A stretch of DNA of 64,000 bases from Mycolicibacterium celeriflavum (GTDB taxonomy: Bacteria > Actinomycetota > Actinomycetes > Mycobacteriales > Mycobacteriaceae): positions 1,922,001 through 1,986,000 of the forward strand of contig NZ_AP022591.1 in assembly GCF_010731795.1 (NCBI RefSeq), written 5' to 3'. The translations under genes were made by a program, and so were the position numbers. Position 1 is the stretch's first letter. The number at the start of each line of letters is the position of its first letter. This document shows positions 10,319 through 18,365 of the stretch, in pieces. The notes under the pieces were generated by a model. The model did not search any database. It had not been told where the DNA came from and worked only from the letters and a program-made list of their open reading frames with translations.

Positions 10319-10348
10319 CCCGCTACCATACAAAAAAGTATGGTAGCG
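10315..10348 (+). promoter_or_regulatory. Promoter with overlapping TetR-type operator
   Basis: CGCTACCATAC (10321-10331) and GTATGGTAGCG (10338-10348) form a perfect 11-bp inverted repeat around AAAAAA. TATGGT (10339-10344) fits a -10 and CTGACC (10315-10320) a weak -35 at an 18-bp spacing. The dyad therefore covers the promoter of the gene starting at 10357. Confidence 0.65.
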
Positions 10349-10356
10349 TCCGGCGC

Positions 10357-11529
10357 ATGACCGCCGCCTCGGCCACCTCTCTCATCGACGCCGAATTCGT
10401 CGGCCGGCTCGCCGAGCGGGCGCCGGAAGCCGAACGACTGCGCATGCTGCCGTCGGCGACGGTCGACGAACTCGTCGCCTCAGGCCTGACCGACCTGCTG
10501 GTGCCCGCGCGGTACGGCGGCAGGCAGGCGCCGCTTCCGGCGATCCTCGATCCGGTCCGTCAGATGGCGCACGGCTGTGCGTCCAGCGCGTGGACCATCG
10601 GCTTCTACATCCTGCACAACTGGATGCTGGCGCTGTTCGACGAGCGGGCCCAGGAGGAGGCCTTCGCGACCCGTCCCTTCCTCGCGCCCGCTCCCCTGGC
10701 GCCGACGGGCCGCGGGGTGCCCGTCGACGCCGGAATCAGGCTCACTGGCCGGTGGTCGTGGGCCACCGGCGTGATGCACGGCAACTGGATCATCGTCGGC
10801 GCACTGTGCGGCCCCGAGAACGACCTTGGGGCGATCTACCCTGCGCTCGCGCTGCTGCCGATCAAGGACGCCGTCATCGACGACGTCTGGCACACCGACG
10901 GCATGCGGGCAACCGGTTCGAACGATGTGGTGATCACCGACGCCTTCGTCCCCGAGCACCGGCTGGTGCGGGTCGCCGACATCTACACCGGCACCGCACC
11001 CGGCGCTGCCCTGCACGACGCCGACACGTACCGCTGGCCGATGGTGCCCGCGCTGGCGCTGCTGGCGGCCATGCCGGCGTTGGGCAGCGCCGAACGCGTC
11101 GCGCAGATCTACACCGAACGCCTGTCGGAGCGCATCCTGGCGTACGAGGGCGTCACGCAGAAGGACAAACCGATCGCCCAGGCCCGCCTCGGCGAGGCCG
11201 AGGTGCGGCTGCGGGCACTGCGCGGCTTGCTGGCCGACACGGTCGGCGAGCTGGAAACCATTGTCGCGGCGGGTGATTCGGTACCGCGTCCGGTGCGCGG
11301 TGCGGCACGGATGGCGGCGGCATACATCGTGCACGAGTCACGCGAGGTCATCGGACTGTTGCTCGAGGCGTCGGGGGCCAGCGCCCACTTCGTCGACAAC
11401 CCGCTTCAGCGAATCAAGCGCGACGTCGACGTGTTGGCCGGCCACGTCGTCTTCGACTACGACACCAGCCGGGAACTCGCCGGAGCATTGCGATTGGGTA
11501 TGAAGGTGTCACGGACCGCGATGGTGTGA
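10357..11529 (+). CDS. Acyl-CoA-dehydrogenase-fold flavin-dependent oxygenase-like protein
   Basis: 390 residues from ATG 10357. The layout is that of the HsaA/HpaB-like oxygenase components that share the ACAD fold: an N-terminal helical domain (SATVDELVASGLTDLLVPAR), a beta-domain (TGRWSWATGVMHGNWIIVGA) and a C-terminal helical bundle ending with VFDYDTSRELAGALRLG, without the ACAD catalytic EGT motif. Such proteins hydroxylate aromatic rings with FMNH2 supplied by a partner reductase. Here the next gene, 14 bp on, is a Ddn-like deazaflavin/flavin protein rather than an HsaB-type reductase. Substrate unknown. Confidence 0.8.
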   Translation: MTAASATSLIDAEFVGRLAERAPEAERLRMLPSATVDELVASGLTDLLVPARYGGRQAPLPAILDPVRQMAHGCASSAWTIGFYILHNWMLALFDERAQEEAFATRPFLAPAPLAPTGRGVPVDAGIRLTGRWSWATGVMHGNWIIVGALCGPENDLGAIYPALALLPIKDAVIDDVWHTDGMRATGSNDVVITDAFVPEHRLVRVADIYTGTAPGAALHDADTYRWPMVPALALLAAMPALGSAERVAQIYTERLSERILAYEGVTQKDKPIAQARLGEAEVRLRALRGLLADTVGELETIVAAGDSVPRPVRGAARMAAAYIVHESREVIGLLLEASGASAHFVDNPLQRIKRDVDVLAGHVVFDYDTSRELAGALRLGMKVSRTAMV

Positions 11530-11543
11530 CCGAAGGGGGAATC

Positions 11544-11933
11544 ATGGCCGAAGATCTACGCGACCGGATCACCAAACTGTTCCAGAAGAACGTCGCGAAC
11601 CGGTTCACGAAAATGATGCCGTTCCAGACGCTGCTCGAAACGACGGGACGCAAGTCGGGCGAACCGCGTCGCACGCCACTGGGCGGGCGCCGCGTCGGCA
11701 ACGAGTTCTGGTTCGTCTCCGAATTCGGCGACAGTTCCCAGTACATCAAGAACATCAAGGCCGACCCGGCCGTCCGGGTCAGGTTGAACGGCAAGTGGCA
11801 CAAGGGCGTTGCCCACCTGGTTCCGGATGACGATCCGCAAGCGCGGCTGCGCTCGCTGCCGCAGTTCAACAGCTTCGGCGTGCGCACCTTCGGCACGAAT
11901 CTGATGACCGTTCGCGTCGATCTCGAGGATTGA
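11544..11933 (+). CDS. Ddn/FDOR-A family deazaflavin (F420)-dependent nitroreductase-like protein
   Basis: 129 residues from ATG 11544, chosen over an upstream in-frame GTG (11526) because GAAGGGGGA lies at ribosome-binding distance. The split-barrel signatures of the Ddn family are present: TTGRKSGEPRRTPLGGRRVG and FGDSSQYIKNIKADPAVRVR. Characterised members reduce quinones or nitroaromatics with F420H2. Its tight linkage to the preceding oxygenase-like gene suggests it may provide reducing power or reduce a quinone intermediate of the pathway. Confidence 0.85.
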   Translation: MAEDLRDRITKLFQKNVANRFTKMMPFQTLLETTGRKSGEPRRTPLGGRRVGNEFWFVSEFGDSSQYIKNIKADPAVRVRLNGKWHKGVAHLVPDDDPQARLRSLPQFNSFGVRTFGTNLMTVRVDLED

Positions 11934-11971
11934 CTCCGAGCTATAAGTAAAACTAAACTCAGTTTTAGTTT
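11930..11971 (+). promoter_or_regulatory. Promoter and operator of the dioxygenase operon
   Basis: TTGACT (11930-11935) and TAAACT (11954-11959) form a good SigA-type promoter with an 18-bp spacer. The inverted repeat AAACTAAA (11950-11957) / TTTAGTTT (11964-11971) overlaps the -10, as a repressor site would. The -35 overlaps the stop codon of the previous gene. Confidence 0.6.
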
Positions 11972-12014
11972 CGGGCGCGATTGGCCCCCGCCGTAGCCGT
12001 CGATGGAGCGAACC

Positions 12015-13118
12015 ATGGAATCGTTTGTTCACCTGCGCAAGGGCCGCACGCCCAAGCGCCTGCACGCCGACCTCGACGGCCTGAAAGACGACGAACTGGG
12101 CCGCGGCGGGTTCGTCGGTCGCACCGCGAACATCTACCGCCGCCACGACCCGACGGCGTACCGCGCGTCGGGTCCGCTGCGCCCGGTCGACGTGATGACC
12201 AGCGAGCTGAAACCGACCGACGCCACCGAGGCCGCCGGCACGCCGCTGCTGCTCTTCAGCAATTCGGACTGCCGGATCTCGCTGAGTCGGCGCAGCGAGC
12301 AGATGCCGTTCTTCGTCCGCCACGTCGACGGTGACCTGCTGTCGTTCGTGCACCGGGGTACGGGCCTGCTCGAGACGGAGTTCGGACCGTTGCGCTACCG
12401 CGAGGGCGACTGGGTGTACCTGCCGAAGGCGACGACGTGGCGGCAGATCCCCGACAGCGAGACCACCCTGCTGATGATCGAGGCGACCGACGAGTTCCGG
12501 GTGCCGCCGCCCGGACCGCTCGGCAGGCATTTTCCATTCGATCCCGCGCAGGTCACCGTTCCGGAACCGGCGCCGATCGACACCGGCGACGGCCCGCAGC
12601 ACGAAGGCGAGTACGAGGTCCGTCTGGTGCATGAGGGCGGACCGACATCGCTGTTCTACCAACACAATCCGATGGACGTCGAAGGATGGCGCGGCGACAA
12701 CTTCCCGTTCACCTTCAACATCGACGACTACAACGTCATCGCCAGCGAGAGCGTGCACCTGCCGCCCACCGTGCACCTGTTCATGCAGGCGACCGGTGTG
12801 GCGGTGATGAACTTTTTGCCCCGGCCCGCCGAAACCATGCCCGGCACCGAGCGTCCGCCGTGGTATCACCGCAACGTCGACTACGACGAGGTCTCGTTCT
12901 TCCACGGCGGCGATCTGTTCGGCATCCCCATGCCACCGGGACTGGTCAGCCACGCCCCACAGGGCGTGCACCACGGTGCGCCCGAGAAGGCCCGCGAGCG
13001 GGCGCGGCGCAAGTTCGACGAGCAGGACCGCGTCGGTTGGTACGTCATCTCGATCGACACCACCCGGCGACTGACGCCGTCGGCGGAGGTCTTGGCAAAC
13101 GACCTGGGGCAGCACTGA
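12015..13118 (+). CDS. Homogentisate 1,2-dioxygenase-like cupin
   Basis: Non-haem Fe(II) ring-cleaving dioxygenase family, double-stranded beta-helix fold. ATG 12015 has GGAG 5 bases upstream and gives 367 residues; ATG 12003 is an alternative. Family signatures are PPWYHRNVDYDEVSFFHGG and GLVSHAPQGVHHGAPEKARE, containing His and Glu residues placed like the iron ligands. It is shorter than classical HmgA (about 430 residues), and no fumarylacetoacetase or maleylacetoacetate isomerase gene lies near, so the true substrate may not be homogentisate. The following hydrolase starts 2 bp after its stop. Confidence 0.8.
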   Translation: MESFVHLRKGRTPKRLHADLDGLKDDELGRGGFVGRTANIYRRHDPTAYRASGPLRPVDVMTSELKPTDATEAAGTPLLLFSNSDCRISLSRRSEQMPFFVRHVDGDLLSFVHRGTGLLETEFGPLRYREGDWVYLPKATTWRQIPDSETTLLMIEATDEFRVPPPGPLGRHFPFDPAQVTVPEPAPIDTGDGPQHEGEYEVRLVHEGGPTSLFYQHNPMDVEGWRGDNFPFTFNIDDYNVIASESVHLPPTVHLFMQATGVAVMNFLPRPAETMPGTERPPWYHRNVDYDEVSFFHGGDLFGIPMPPGLVSHAPQGVHHGAPEKARERARRKFDEQDRVGWYVISIDTTRRLTPSAEVLANDLGQH

Positions 13119-13119
13119 G

Positions 13120-14346
13120 ATGACGCAGACGACGGAGGCCCCGGTGCGCTACGAATACGACCGCATCCCGTATCTCGTTGCCTATCAGAACACTTCGGGT
13201 GTGCGCGACGTGTACGGCGGGGTGGCCGAATTGGTGGTGCTGGAAAGCCACCTGCTGCGCCCGAAGGACCCAGAGCCATCAGCCGCCGGAGCCGCCCCGG
13301 CGGCGACCAAAGACACCGTGCTGGTGTTCATGCACCCGATCGGCGGCGGCGCATACCTGCCGATGATGAACGCCCTCGCGCGGGCAGGCCATCACGTCAT
13401 CTACTGCAACAGCCGCTTCCGCGGGACGGACTCCGCGCTGCTGATGGAGAAGGTGGTCGAGGATCTCGGCGAGTGCATCAAGGACGCCAAGAACCGGTTG
13501 GGCTACTCGAAGGTGGTGCTGGCCGGGTGGAGCGGCGGCGGTTCGCTGTCGGTGTTCTATCAGCAGCAGGCGCAACACCCGACGGTCACCGCCAGCCCGT
13601 CGGGCGACGGCCCGGACCTGACCAAGCTGGGCCTGATCCCAGCCGACGGGCTGATGTTGCTGGCCGCCCACATTAGCCGCCACGGCACGATGACCGAGTG
13701 GCTGGACGCGTCGATCCTCGACGAGTCCGACCCGTCGAAGCGGGATCCCGAACTCGACCTCTACAACCCGGACAACCCCAACCAGCCGCCATACACCCCG
13801 GAGTTCCTCGACCGCTACCGGCAGGCGCAGATCGACCGCAACCGCCGAATCACCAAGTGGGTCAAAGAGAAATTGGCCGAGCTGAAGGCGGCGGGCCGAC
13901 CCGATGACGAGTTCGCCTTCGTCGTGCACGGCACAATGGCCGACCCGCGCTGGCTGGACCCGACGGTCGACCCCAACGAACGCGAACCGGGGACCTGCTA
14001 TCTGGGCGATCCTCGAGTGGTGAACAACAGCCCCGTCGGACTGGCCCGGTTCTGCACGCTGCGCAGTTGGCTGTCGCAGTGGAGCTACGACGACGCCAAC
14101 GGCGACGCGGTGCAGTGCGGCCCGGACGTCGCGGTGCCGACGCTGGTGATCGGCAACCTCGCCGATGACGCTTGCACGCCGAGCCACACCCGCCGGCTGT
14201 TCGAGGCGATCGGGCATCATGACAAGGAGATGCACGAGATTCCGGGCGCGAACCACTACTACGCGGGCGCCGACCAGCGCGACAAACTGCGCCATGCGGT
14301 CGGCGTGGTCACCGACTGGCTGCACAGGCACGGCTTCTCGCTATGA
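13120..14346 (+). CDS. Alpha/beta hydrolase
   Basis: 408-residue hydrolase. The nucleophile elbow GWSGGGS is near residue 138, the oxyanion region MHPIGGG near 69, and the last-helix His is in GANHYYAG. A long insertion between the halves (about residues 190-280) is rich in charged and proline residues and would form the lid. It overlaps the CoA-transferase gene by the ATGA at 14343-14346, so the two are translationally coupled. It could hydrolyse a ring-cleavage product made by the dioxygenase-like protein; this is inference from context. Confidence 0.85.
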   Translation: MTQTTEAPVRYEYDRIPYLVAYQNTSGVRDVYGGVAELVVLESHLLRPKDPEPSAAGAAPAATKDTVLVFMHPIGGGAYLPMMNALARAGHHVIYCNSRFRGTDSALLMEKVVEDLGECIKDAKNRLGYSKVVLAGWSGGGSLSVFYQQQAQHPTVTASPSGDGPDLTKLGLIPADGLMLLAAHISRHGTMTEWLDASILDESDPSKRDPELDLYNPDNPNQPPYTPEFLDRYRQAQIDRNRRITKWVKEKLAELKAAGRPDDEFAFVVHGTMADPRWLDPTVDPNEREPGTCYLGDPRVVNNSPVGLARFCTLRSWLSQWSYDDANGDAVQCGPDVAVPTLVIGNLADDACTPSHTRRLFEAIGHHDKEMHEIPGANHYYAGADQRDKLRHAVGVVTDWLHRHGFSL

Positions 14347-15548
14347 CGGTCTCCGGTCCGCTGGACGGCATCCGCGTGATCGAGGTCGGCACGCTGATCT
14401 CCGGGCCCTTCGCCGGGCGCCTGCTCGGCGACATGGGCGCCGAGGTGGTCAAGATCGAGCCGCCCGGCGCGCCGGACCCACTGCGCACCTGGGGGCAGGC
14501 CGAACTCGACGGGCACCACTTCTTCTGGACCGTGCACGCCCGCAACAAGAAAGCGGTGACGCTGAACCTGCGGACGGACGCCGGCCGCGCGCTGTTCCTC
14601 GACCTCGTCGAGCGCTCCGACATCATCGTGGAGAACTTCCGGCCCGGCACGCTGGAGAAGTGGAACCTCGGCTATGACGTGCTGCGCGAACGCAACCGCG
14701 GCATCATCCTGGTCCGCGTCTCCGGCTACGGGCAGACCGGGCCGGAGGCCCACAAGGCGGGCTACGCCTCGGTCGCCGAGGCCGCCAGCGGCCTGCGGCA
14801 CATGAACGGCTTTCCCGGTGGCCCTCCGCCGCGGCTGGCGCTGTCGCTGGGCGACAGCCTGGCGGGCATGTTCGCCGCCCAGGGCGCATTGGCGGCGCTC
14901 TACCGCCGGTCGGTCACCGGCGAGGGCCAGGTCGTCGATGCGGCACTGACCGACTCTTGTTTGGCCGTACAGGAATCCACCATCCCCGACTACGACGTCG
15001 GCGGCGTGGTGCGCGGTCCGTCGGGCACCCGGCTGGAGGGCATCGCGCCGTCGAACATCTACCGCAGCGCCGACGGCAGTTGGGTGGTGATCGCGGCCAA
15101 CCAGGACACCGTCTTCCGGCGCTTGTGCCAGGCGATGGGTCGCCCGGAGCTCGCCACCGACGACCGGTTCGCCAACCATGTGGCCCGTGGCCGTAACCAG
15201 GACGAGCTGGACAAGATCATCGGCGACTGGGCCGCCGACCGGCAGCCCGCTGAAATCATCGAAACACTCAGCGCCGCAGGGGTGATCGCCGGACCGATCA
15301 ACACCGTCGCCGAGGTCGTCTCCGATCCGCAGTTCGCTTCGCGCGGAATGATCGCCGATCACTACGACGAGCGGATCGGCCGCAATGTCAAGGGCCCCGG
15401 CGTCGTACCGGTACTGTCGCAGACGCCGGGCACCATCCGGTTCGCCGGATCGGCGCGGCCCGGCCAGCACAACGACGAGATCTACCGCGGCCTGTTGGGC
15501 AAGTCCGCCGACGAACTCGACGCGCTACGGGCGGAGGGAGTGCTGTGA
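14343..15548 (+). CDS. CaiB/BaiF family (class III) CoA transferase
   Basis: Transfers CoA between an acyl-CoA and a free acid through an aspartyl anhydride. The 401-residue protein has the family opening GIRVIEVGTLISGPFAGRLL, the DMGAEVVKIEPP segment, and the catalytic Asp in LSLGDSLAGMFAAQGALAAL near residue 175. ATG 14343 overlaps the preceding stop and its own stop overlaps the next GTG (GTGA), so it is the middle gene of a coupled hydrolase-transferase-lyase trio. It probably activates the pathway acid to its CoA ester. Confidence 0.92.
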   Translation: MTVSGPLDGIRVIEVGTLISGPFAGRLLGDMGAEVVKIEPPGAPDPLRTWGQAELDGHHFFWTVHARNKKAVTLNLRTDAGRALFLDLVERSDIIVENFRPGTLEKWNLGYDVLRERNRGIILVRVSGYGQTGPEAHKAGYASVAEAASGLRHMNGFPGGPPPRLALSLGDSLAGMFAAQGALAALYRRSVTGEGQVVDAALTDSCLAVQESTIPDYDVGGVVRGPSGTRLEGIAPSNIYRSADGSWVVIAANQDTVFRRLCQAMGRPELATDDRFANHVARGRNQDELDKIIGDWAADRQPAEIIETLSAAGVIAGPINTVAEVVSDPQFASRGMIADHYDERIGRNVKGPGVVPVLSQTPGTIRFAGSARPGQHNDEIYRGLLGKSADELDALRAEGVL

Positions 15549-16456
15549 TTCCCGAGCATGTCGACATCCGCGACGTCTCGCTGCGCGACGGCCTGCAGAT
15601 CGAGGAGCCGATTCCGTTGTCGGCCAAGCTCGAACTGCTCGCCGCCGTGGCCGCGACCGGGGTGCGCGAGATGGAGGCGACGGCGTTCGTCTCGCCCTCG
15701 AAGGTGCCGGCGCTGGCCGACGCCGCCGAACTGGCGTCACACCTGCAGCAGTTCCGCGACTCCCACGGCATCGACTTCTCGGCGCTGGTGGCCAGCCCGA
15801 ACGGCGCGAAACGCGCGATCGCGGCGGGATTGTCGTCGATCGAGTACGTGGTGTCGGCTGCCGACGGCCACAGCCACGCCAACGTGGGCCGCTCCTCGGC
15901 CGAGTCCACCGCGCTGATCGGTGAGATCACCGCGATCGCGCATGACAGCGGCGCCACCGTCGAGGTGATCGTCGCGACCGCGTGGGACTGTCCGTTCGAC
16001 GGGCCGACGCCGCATCAGCGGGTGGTCGACGTGATCACCACCGCGCTGGCGAACGACGTCGACCGGTTGGCGATCGCCGACACGATCGGCACCACCACGC
16101 CGCGACGTGTCACCGAGACTGTGGCTGCACTGCGCCCCCTGATCGGTGACGTACCGCTGGGCGCGCACTTCCACAACACCCGCGGCGCCGGGTTGGCGAG
16201 CGCATACGCCGCGGTCGAGGCCGGCGTCACCCGGCTGGACGCCTCGGTGGGCGGCCTCGGCGGATGCCCGTTCGCGCCGGGGGCGAGCGGCAACATCGCC
16301 AGCGAAGACCTCGTATACCTGTTACGCGACAGCGGGATTCACGTCGACGTCGACCTTTCCGCGGCGATCGATGCGGCCGCTGTCGCGCAGCGCCTCGTCG
16401 GCCACGAGCTCCCCAGCTCACTGCTACGCGCGGGCGACCGGATCCTCGGCGATTAA
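15545..16456 (+). CDS. Hydroxymethylglutaryl-CoA lyase-like aldolase
   Basis: TIM-barrel metal-dependent carbon-carbon lyase of the HMG-CoA lyase/DRE-TIM family, 303 residues from GTG 15545. Motifs: DVSLRDGLQIEE at the N-terminus (catalytic Arg-Asp), AHFHNTRGAG (metal-ligand His pair) near 200, and the flexible-loop Cys signature GGLGGCPFAPGASGN near 235. It probably cleaves a 3-hydroxy-3-carboxyalkyl-CoA formed after CoA transfer, yielding acetyl-CoA or pyruvate-type products. Its stop lies 1 bp before the next start codon. Confidence 0.93.
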   Translation: MIPEHVDIRDVSLRDGLQIEEPIPLSAKLELLAAVAATGVREMEATAFVSPSKVPALADAAELASHLQQFRDSHGIDFSALVASPNGAKRAIAAGLSSIEYVVSAADGHSHANVGRSSAESTALIGEITAIAHDSGATVEVIVATAWDCPFDGPTPHQRVVDVITTALANDVDRLAIADTIGTTTPRRVTETVAALRPLIGDVPLGAHFHNTRGAGLASAYAAVEAGVTRLDASVGGLGGCPFAPGASGNIASEDLVYLLRDSGIHVDVDLSAAIDAAAVAQRLVGHELPSSLLRAGDRILGD

Positions 16457-16457
16457 G

Positions 16458-17069
16458 TTGCCCGCCGAGACGCTCAGCGCCAAGGGCCGCCAGACTCGGG
16501 AAGCGATCGAGCAGGCGGCGCGGAAGCTGTTCGCCGAACGCGGGTTCCACGGCACGACGCTCGGCGATATCACCTCGGCGGCCGGGAAGTCGCCGGCGGC
16601 CTTCTACCGCTACTTCGCCGATAAGGAGGATCTGCTGGCGGCGCTGGCGGAGTCGTTCCTGCACGACATGGTGGCGCCCTCGGGGTCCAGCCTCGAGTTG
16701 CCCGGGTCGCCGGACGACGACGCGTTCTTCCGCACGGTGGTCACCGGCTACTGGAACATGTTCAAACAGAACATCGGCATCATGATCGCCGTCGCACAGC
16801 TCGCGGCTACCCAACCGCGATTCGCCGCCGTGCAGAACGAGTTCCGTCGCTTCGGGATGGACATCGTCGCCGCATCCGTGCGCCGAGCCCAGGAGCAGGG
16901 CTACGCCGGCGAACTCAACCCCGAACACACCGCGGCGGCGATCGCCTTGCTGTTCGAGAACTTCACCACGGTCTTCGTCGGCACCTCCGGCCTAGGGGTC
17001 GAGATCACCGACGAGGACGCCGTCGCGACGCTGTCGAGGATCTGGAAGAAGACGCTTTATGGCTTCTAG
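16458..17069 (+). CDS. TetR-family transcriptional regulator
   Basis: 203 residues from TTG 16458, the only start-type codon near the beginning of the domain (LPAETLSAKGRQTREAIE). The helix-turn-helix is ARKLFAERGFHGTTLGDITS / GKSPAAFYRYFADKEDLLAA. It follows the lyase gene at 1 bp and precedes the acyl-CoA dehydrogenase/kinase/DUF6285 trio by 57 bp, so it may control either set. The ligand is likely an acyl-CoA, from context. Confidence 0.88.
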   Translation: MPAETLSAKGRQTREAIEQAARKLFAERGFHGTTLGDITSAAGKSPAAFYRYFADKEDLLAALAESFLHDMVAPSGSSLELPGSPDDDAFFRTVVTGYWNMFKQNIGIMIAVAQLAATQPRFAAVQNEFRRFGMDIVAASVRRAQEQGYAGELNPEHTAAAIALLFENFTTVFVGTSGLGVEITDEDAVATLSRIWKKTLYGF

Positions 17070-17126
17070 TCCACCGCCGCCGCGTCAACAACCGTGCGCT
17101 CGGCGAAAAGTCTGAAAGGAATCACT

Positions 17127-18365
17127 GTGGATTTCGCTCTTCCCGATCATCTGCCCGGCCTCCTCGCCGAGATGGACGCTTTCATCGAGGCCGAGATCAA
17201 ACCGCTCGAACGCGACCACATCCAGTATTTCGACAAGCGCCGCGAACACGCCCGCACCGACTGGGACAACGGCGGCATCCCGCGGCGGGAGTGGGAGGAC
17301 CTGCTCGGCGAAATGCGACGACGCGCGGACAAGGCGGGGTGGCTGCGCTACGGACTGCCGTCACAGTTCGGCGGCCGCGACGGCAGCAACATCGACATGG
17401 CGGTCATCCGGGAACATCTGGCACACAAGGGACTCGGACTGCACAACGACCTGCAGGACGAGTCGTCGATCGTCGGGAACTTCCCTCAGGTCATCATGAT
17501 GGACCGGTTCGGCACCGAGACGCAGAAGGCCGAGTGGACCGAAGCGCTGATCACCGGTGAACGGTCGATGGCGTTCGGCCTCACCGAACCCAACCACGGT
17601 TCGGACGCCACCTGGCTGGAGACCGTCGCAGTGCGCGACGGTGACGAATGGGTCATCAACGGCGCCAAGCGGTTCAACACCGGCGTCCACCGCGCCACCC
17701 ACGACCTGGTGTTCGCCCGCACTTCCGGCGAACCCGGTCAGGCCCGCGGCATCACCGCGTTCCTGGTGCCCACGGACGCCCCCGGCTTCACCGTGCCGTA
17801 CTACTGGTGGACGTTCAACATGCCGACCGATCACGGCGAGGTGGAGTTGAAGGATGTCCGGGTGCCCGCAGACGCGGTGCTCGGTGAGCTCGACCGCGGG
17901 CTCGAGGTCGGCCAGACCTTCCTGCACGAGAACAGAATCCGGCAGGCCGCCAGCAGCCTGGGCGCAGCCCAGTACTGCATCGACCGTGCGGTCGCGTACG
18001 CCAACGACCGCAGCGTCTTCGGCAAGGCGCTGTCGGTCAACCAGGCCGTTCAGTGGCCACTGGTCGAACTGCAGACCGAGGCGCAGATGGTCCGGCTCCT
18101 GGTGTACTACGCGGCCACCGAGCTCGACCGCAACCACCACATGGAGGTCTCGGACAAGGTGTCGATGGCCAATTACCGCGCCAATCGGTTGGTGTGTGAG
18201 GCCGCCGACCGCGCAATGCAGGTGTTCGGCGGGGTCGGCTACAGCCGCCACGAGCCGTTCGAGCACATCTACCGCCACCACCGCCGCTACCGCATCACCG
18301 AGGGCGCCGAGGAGATTCAGATCCGGCGGGTCGCGCAGCGGCTGTTCGGGTTCGGACGCAAGTGA
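17127..18365 (+). CDS. Acyl-CoA dehydrogenase-family protein, LvaC/ACAD10-11 like context
   Basis: 412 residues from GTG 17127 (AAAGGAA at ribosome-binding distance). ACAD signatures: AFGLTEPNHGSDATW, VINGAKRFNTG, NRIRQAASSLGAAQYCIDRA, and the C-terminal ITEGAEEIQIRRVAQRLFG with the catalytic-Glu EG motif. Its stop overlaps the start of the kinase gene (GTGA), and a DUF6285 gene follows that. This order equals the P. putida levulinate genes lvaC, lvaA and lvaB, in which the dehydrogenase-like protein removes phosphate from 4-phosphoacyl-CoA. That role is inferred here from the neighbours. Confidence 0.85.
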   Translation: MDFALPDHLPGLLAEMDAFIEAEIKPLERDHIQYFDKRREHARTDWDNGGIPRREWEDLLGEMRRRADKAGWLRYGLPSQFGGRDGSNIDMAVIREHLAHKGLGLHNDLQDESSIVGNFPQVIMMDRFGTETQKAEWTEALITGERSMAFGLTEPNHGSDATWLETVAVRDGDEWVINGAKRFNTGVHRATHDLVFARTSGEPGQARGITAFLVPTDAPGFTVPYYWWTFNMPTDHGEVELKDVRVPADAVLGELDRGLEVGQTFLHENRIRQAASSLGAAQYCIDRAVAYANDRSVFGKALSVNQAVQWPLVELQTEAQMVRLLVYYAATELDRNHHMEVSDKVSMANYRANRLVCEAADRAMQVFGGVGYSRHEPFEHIYRHHRRYRITEGAEEIQIRRVAQRLFGFGRK

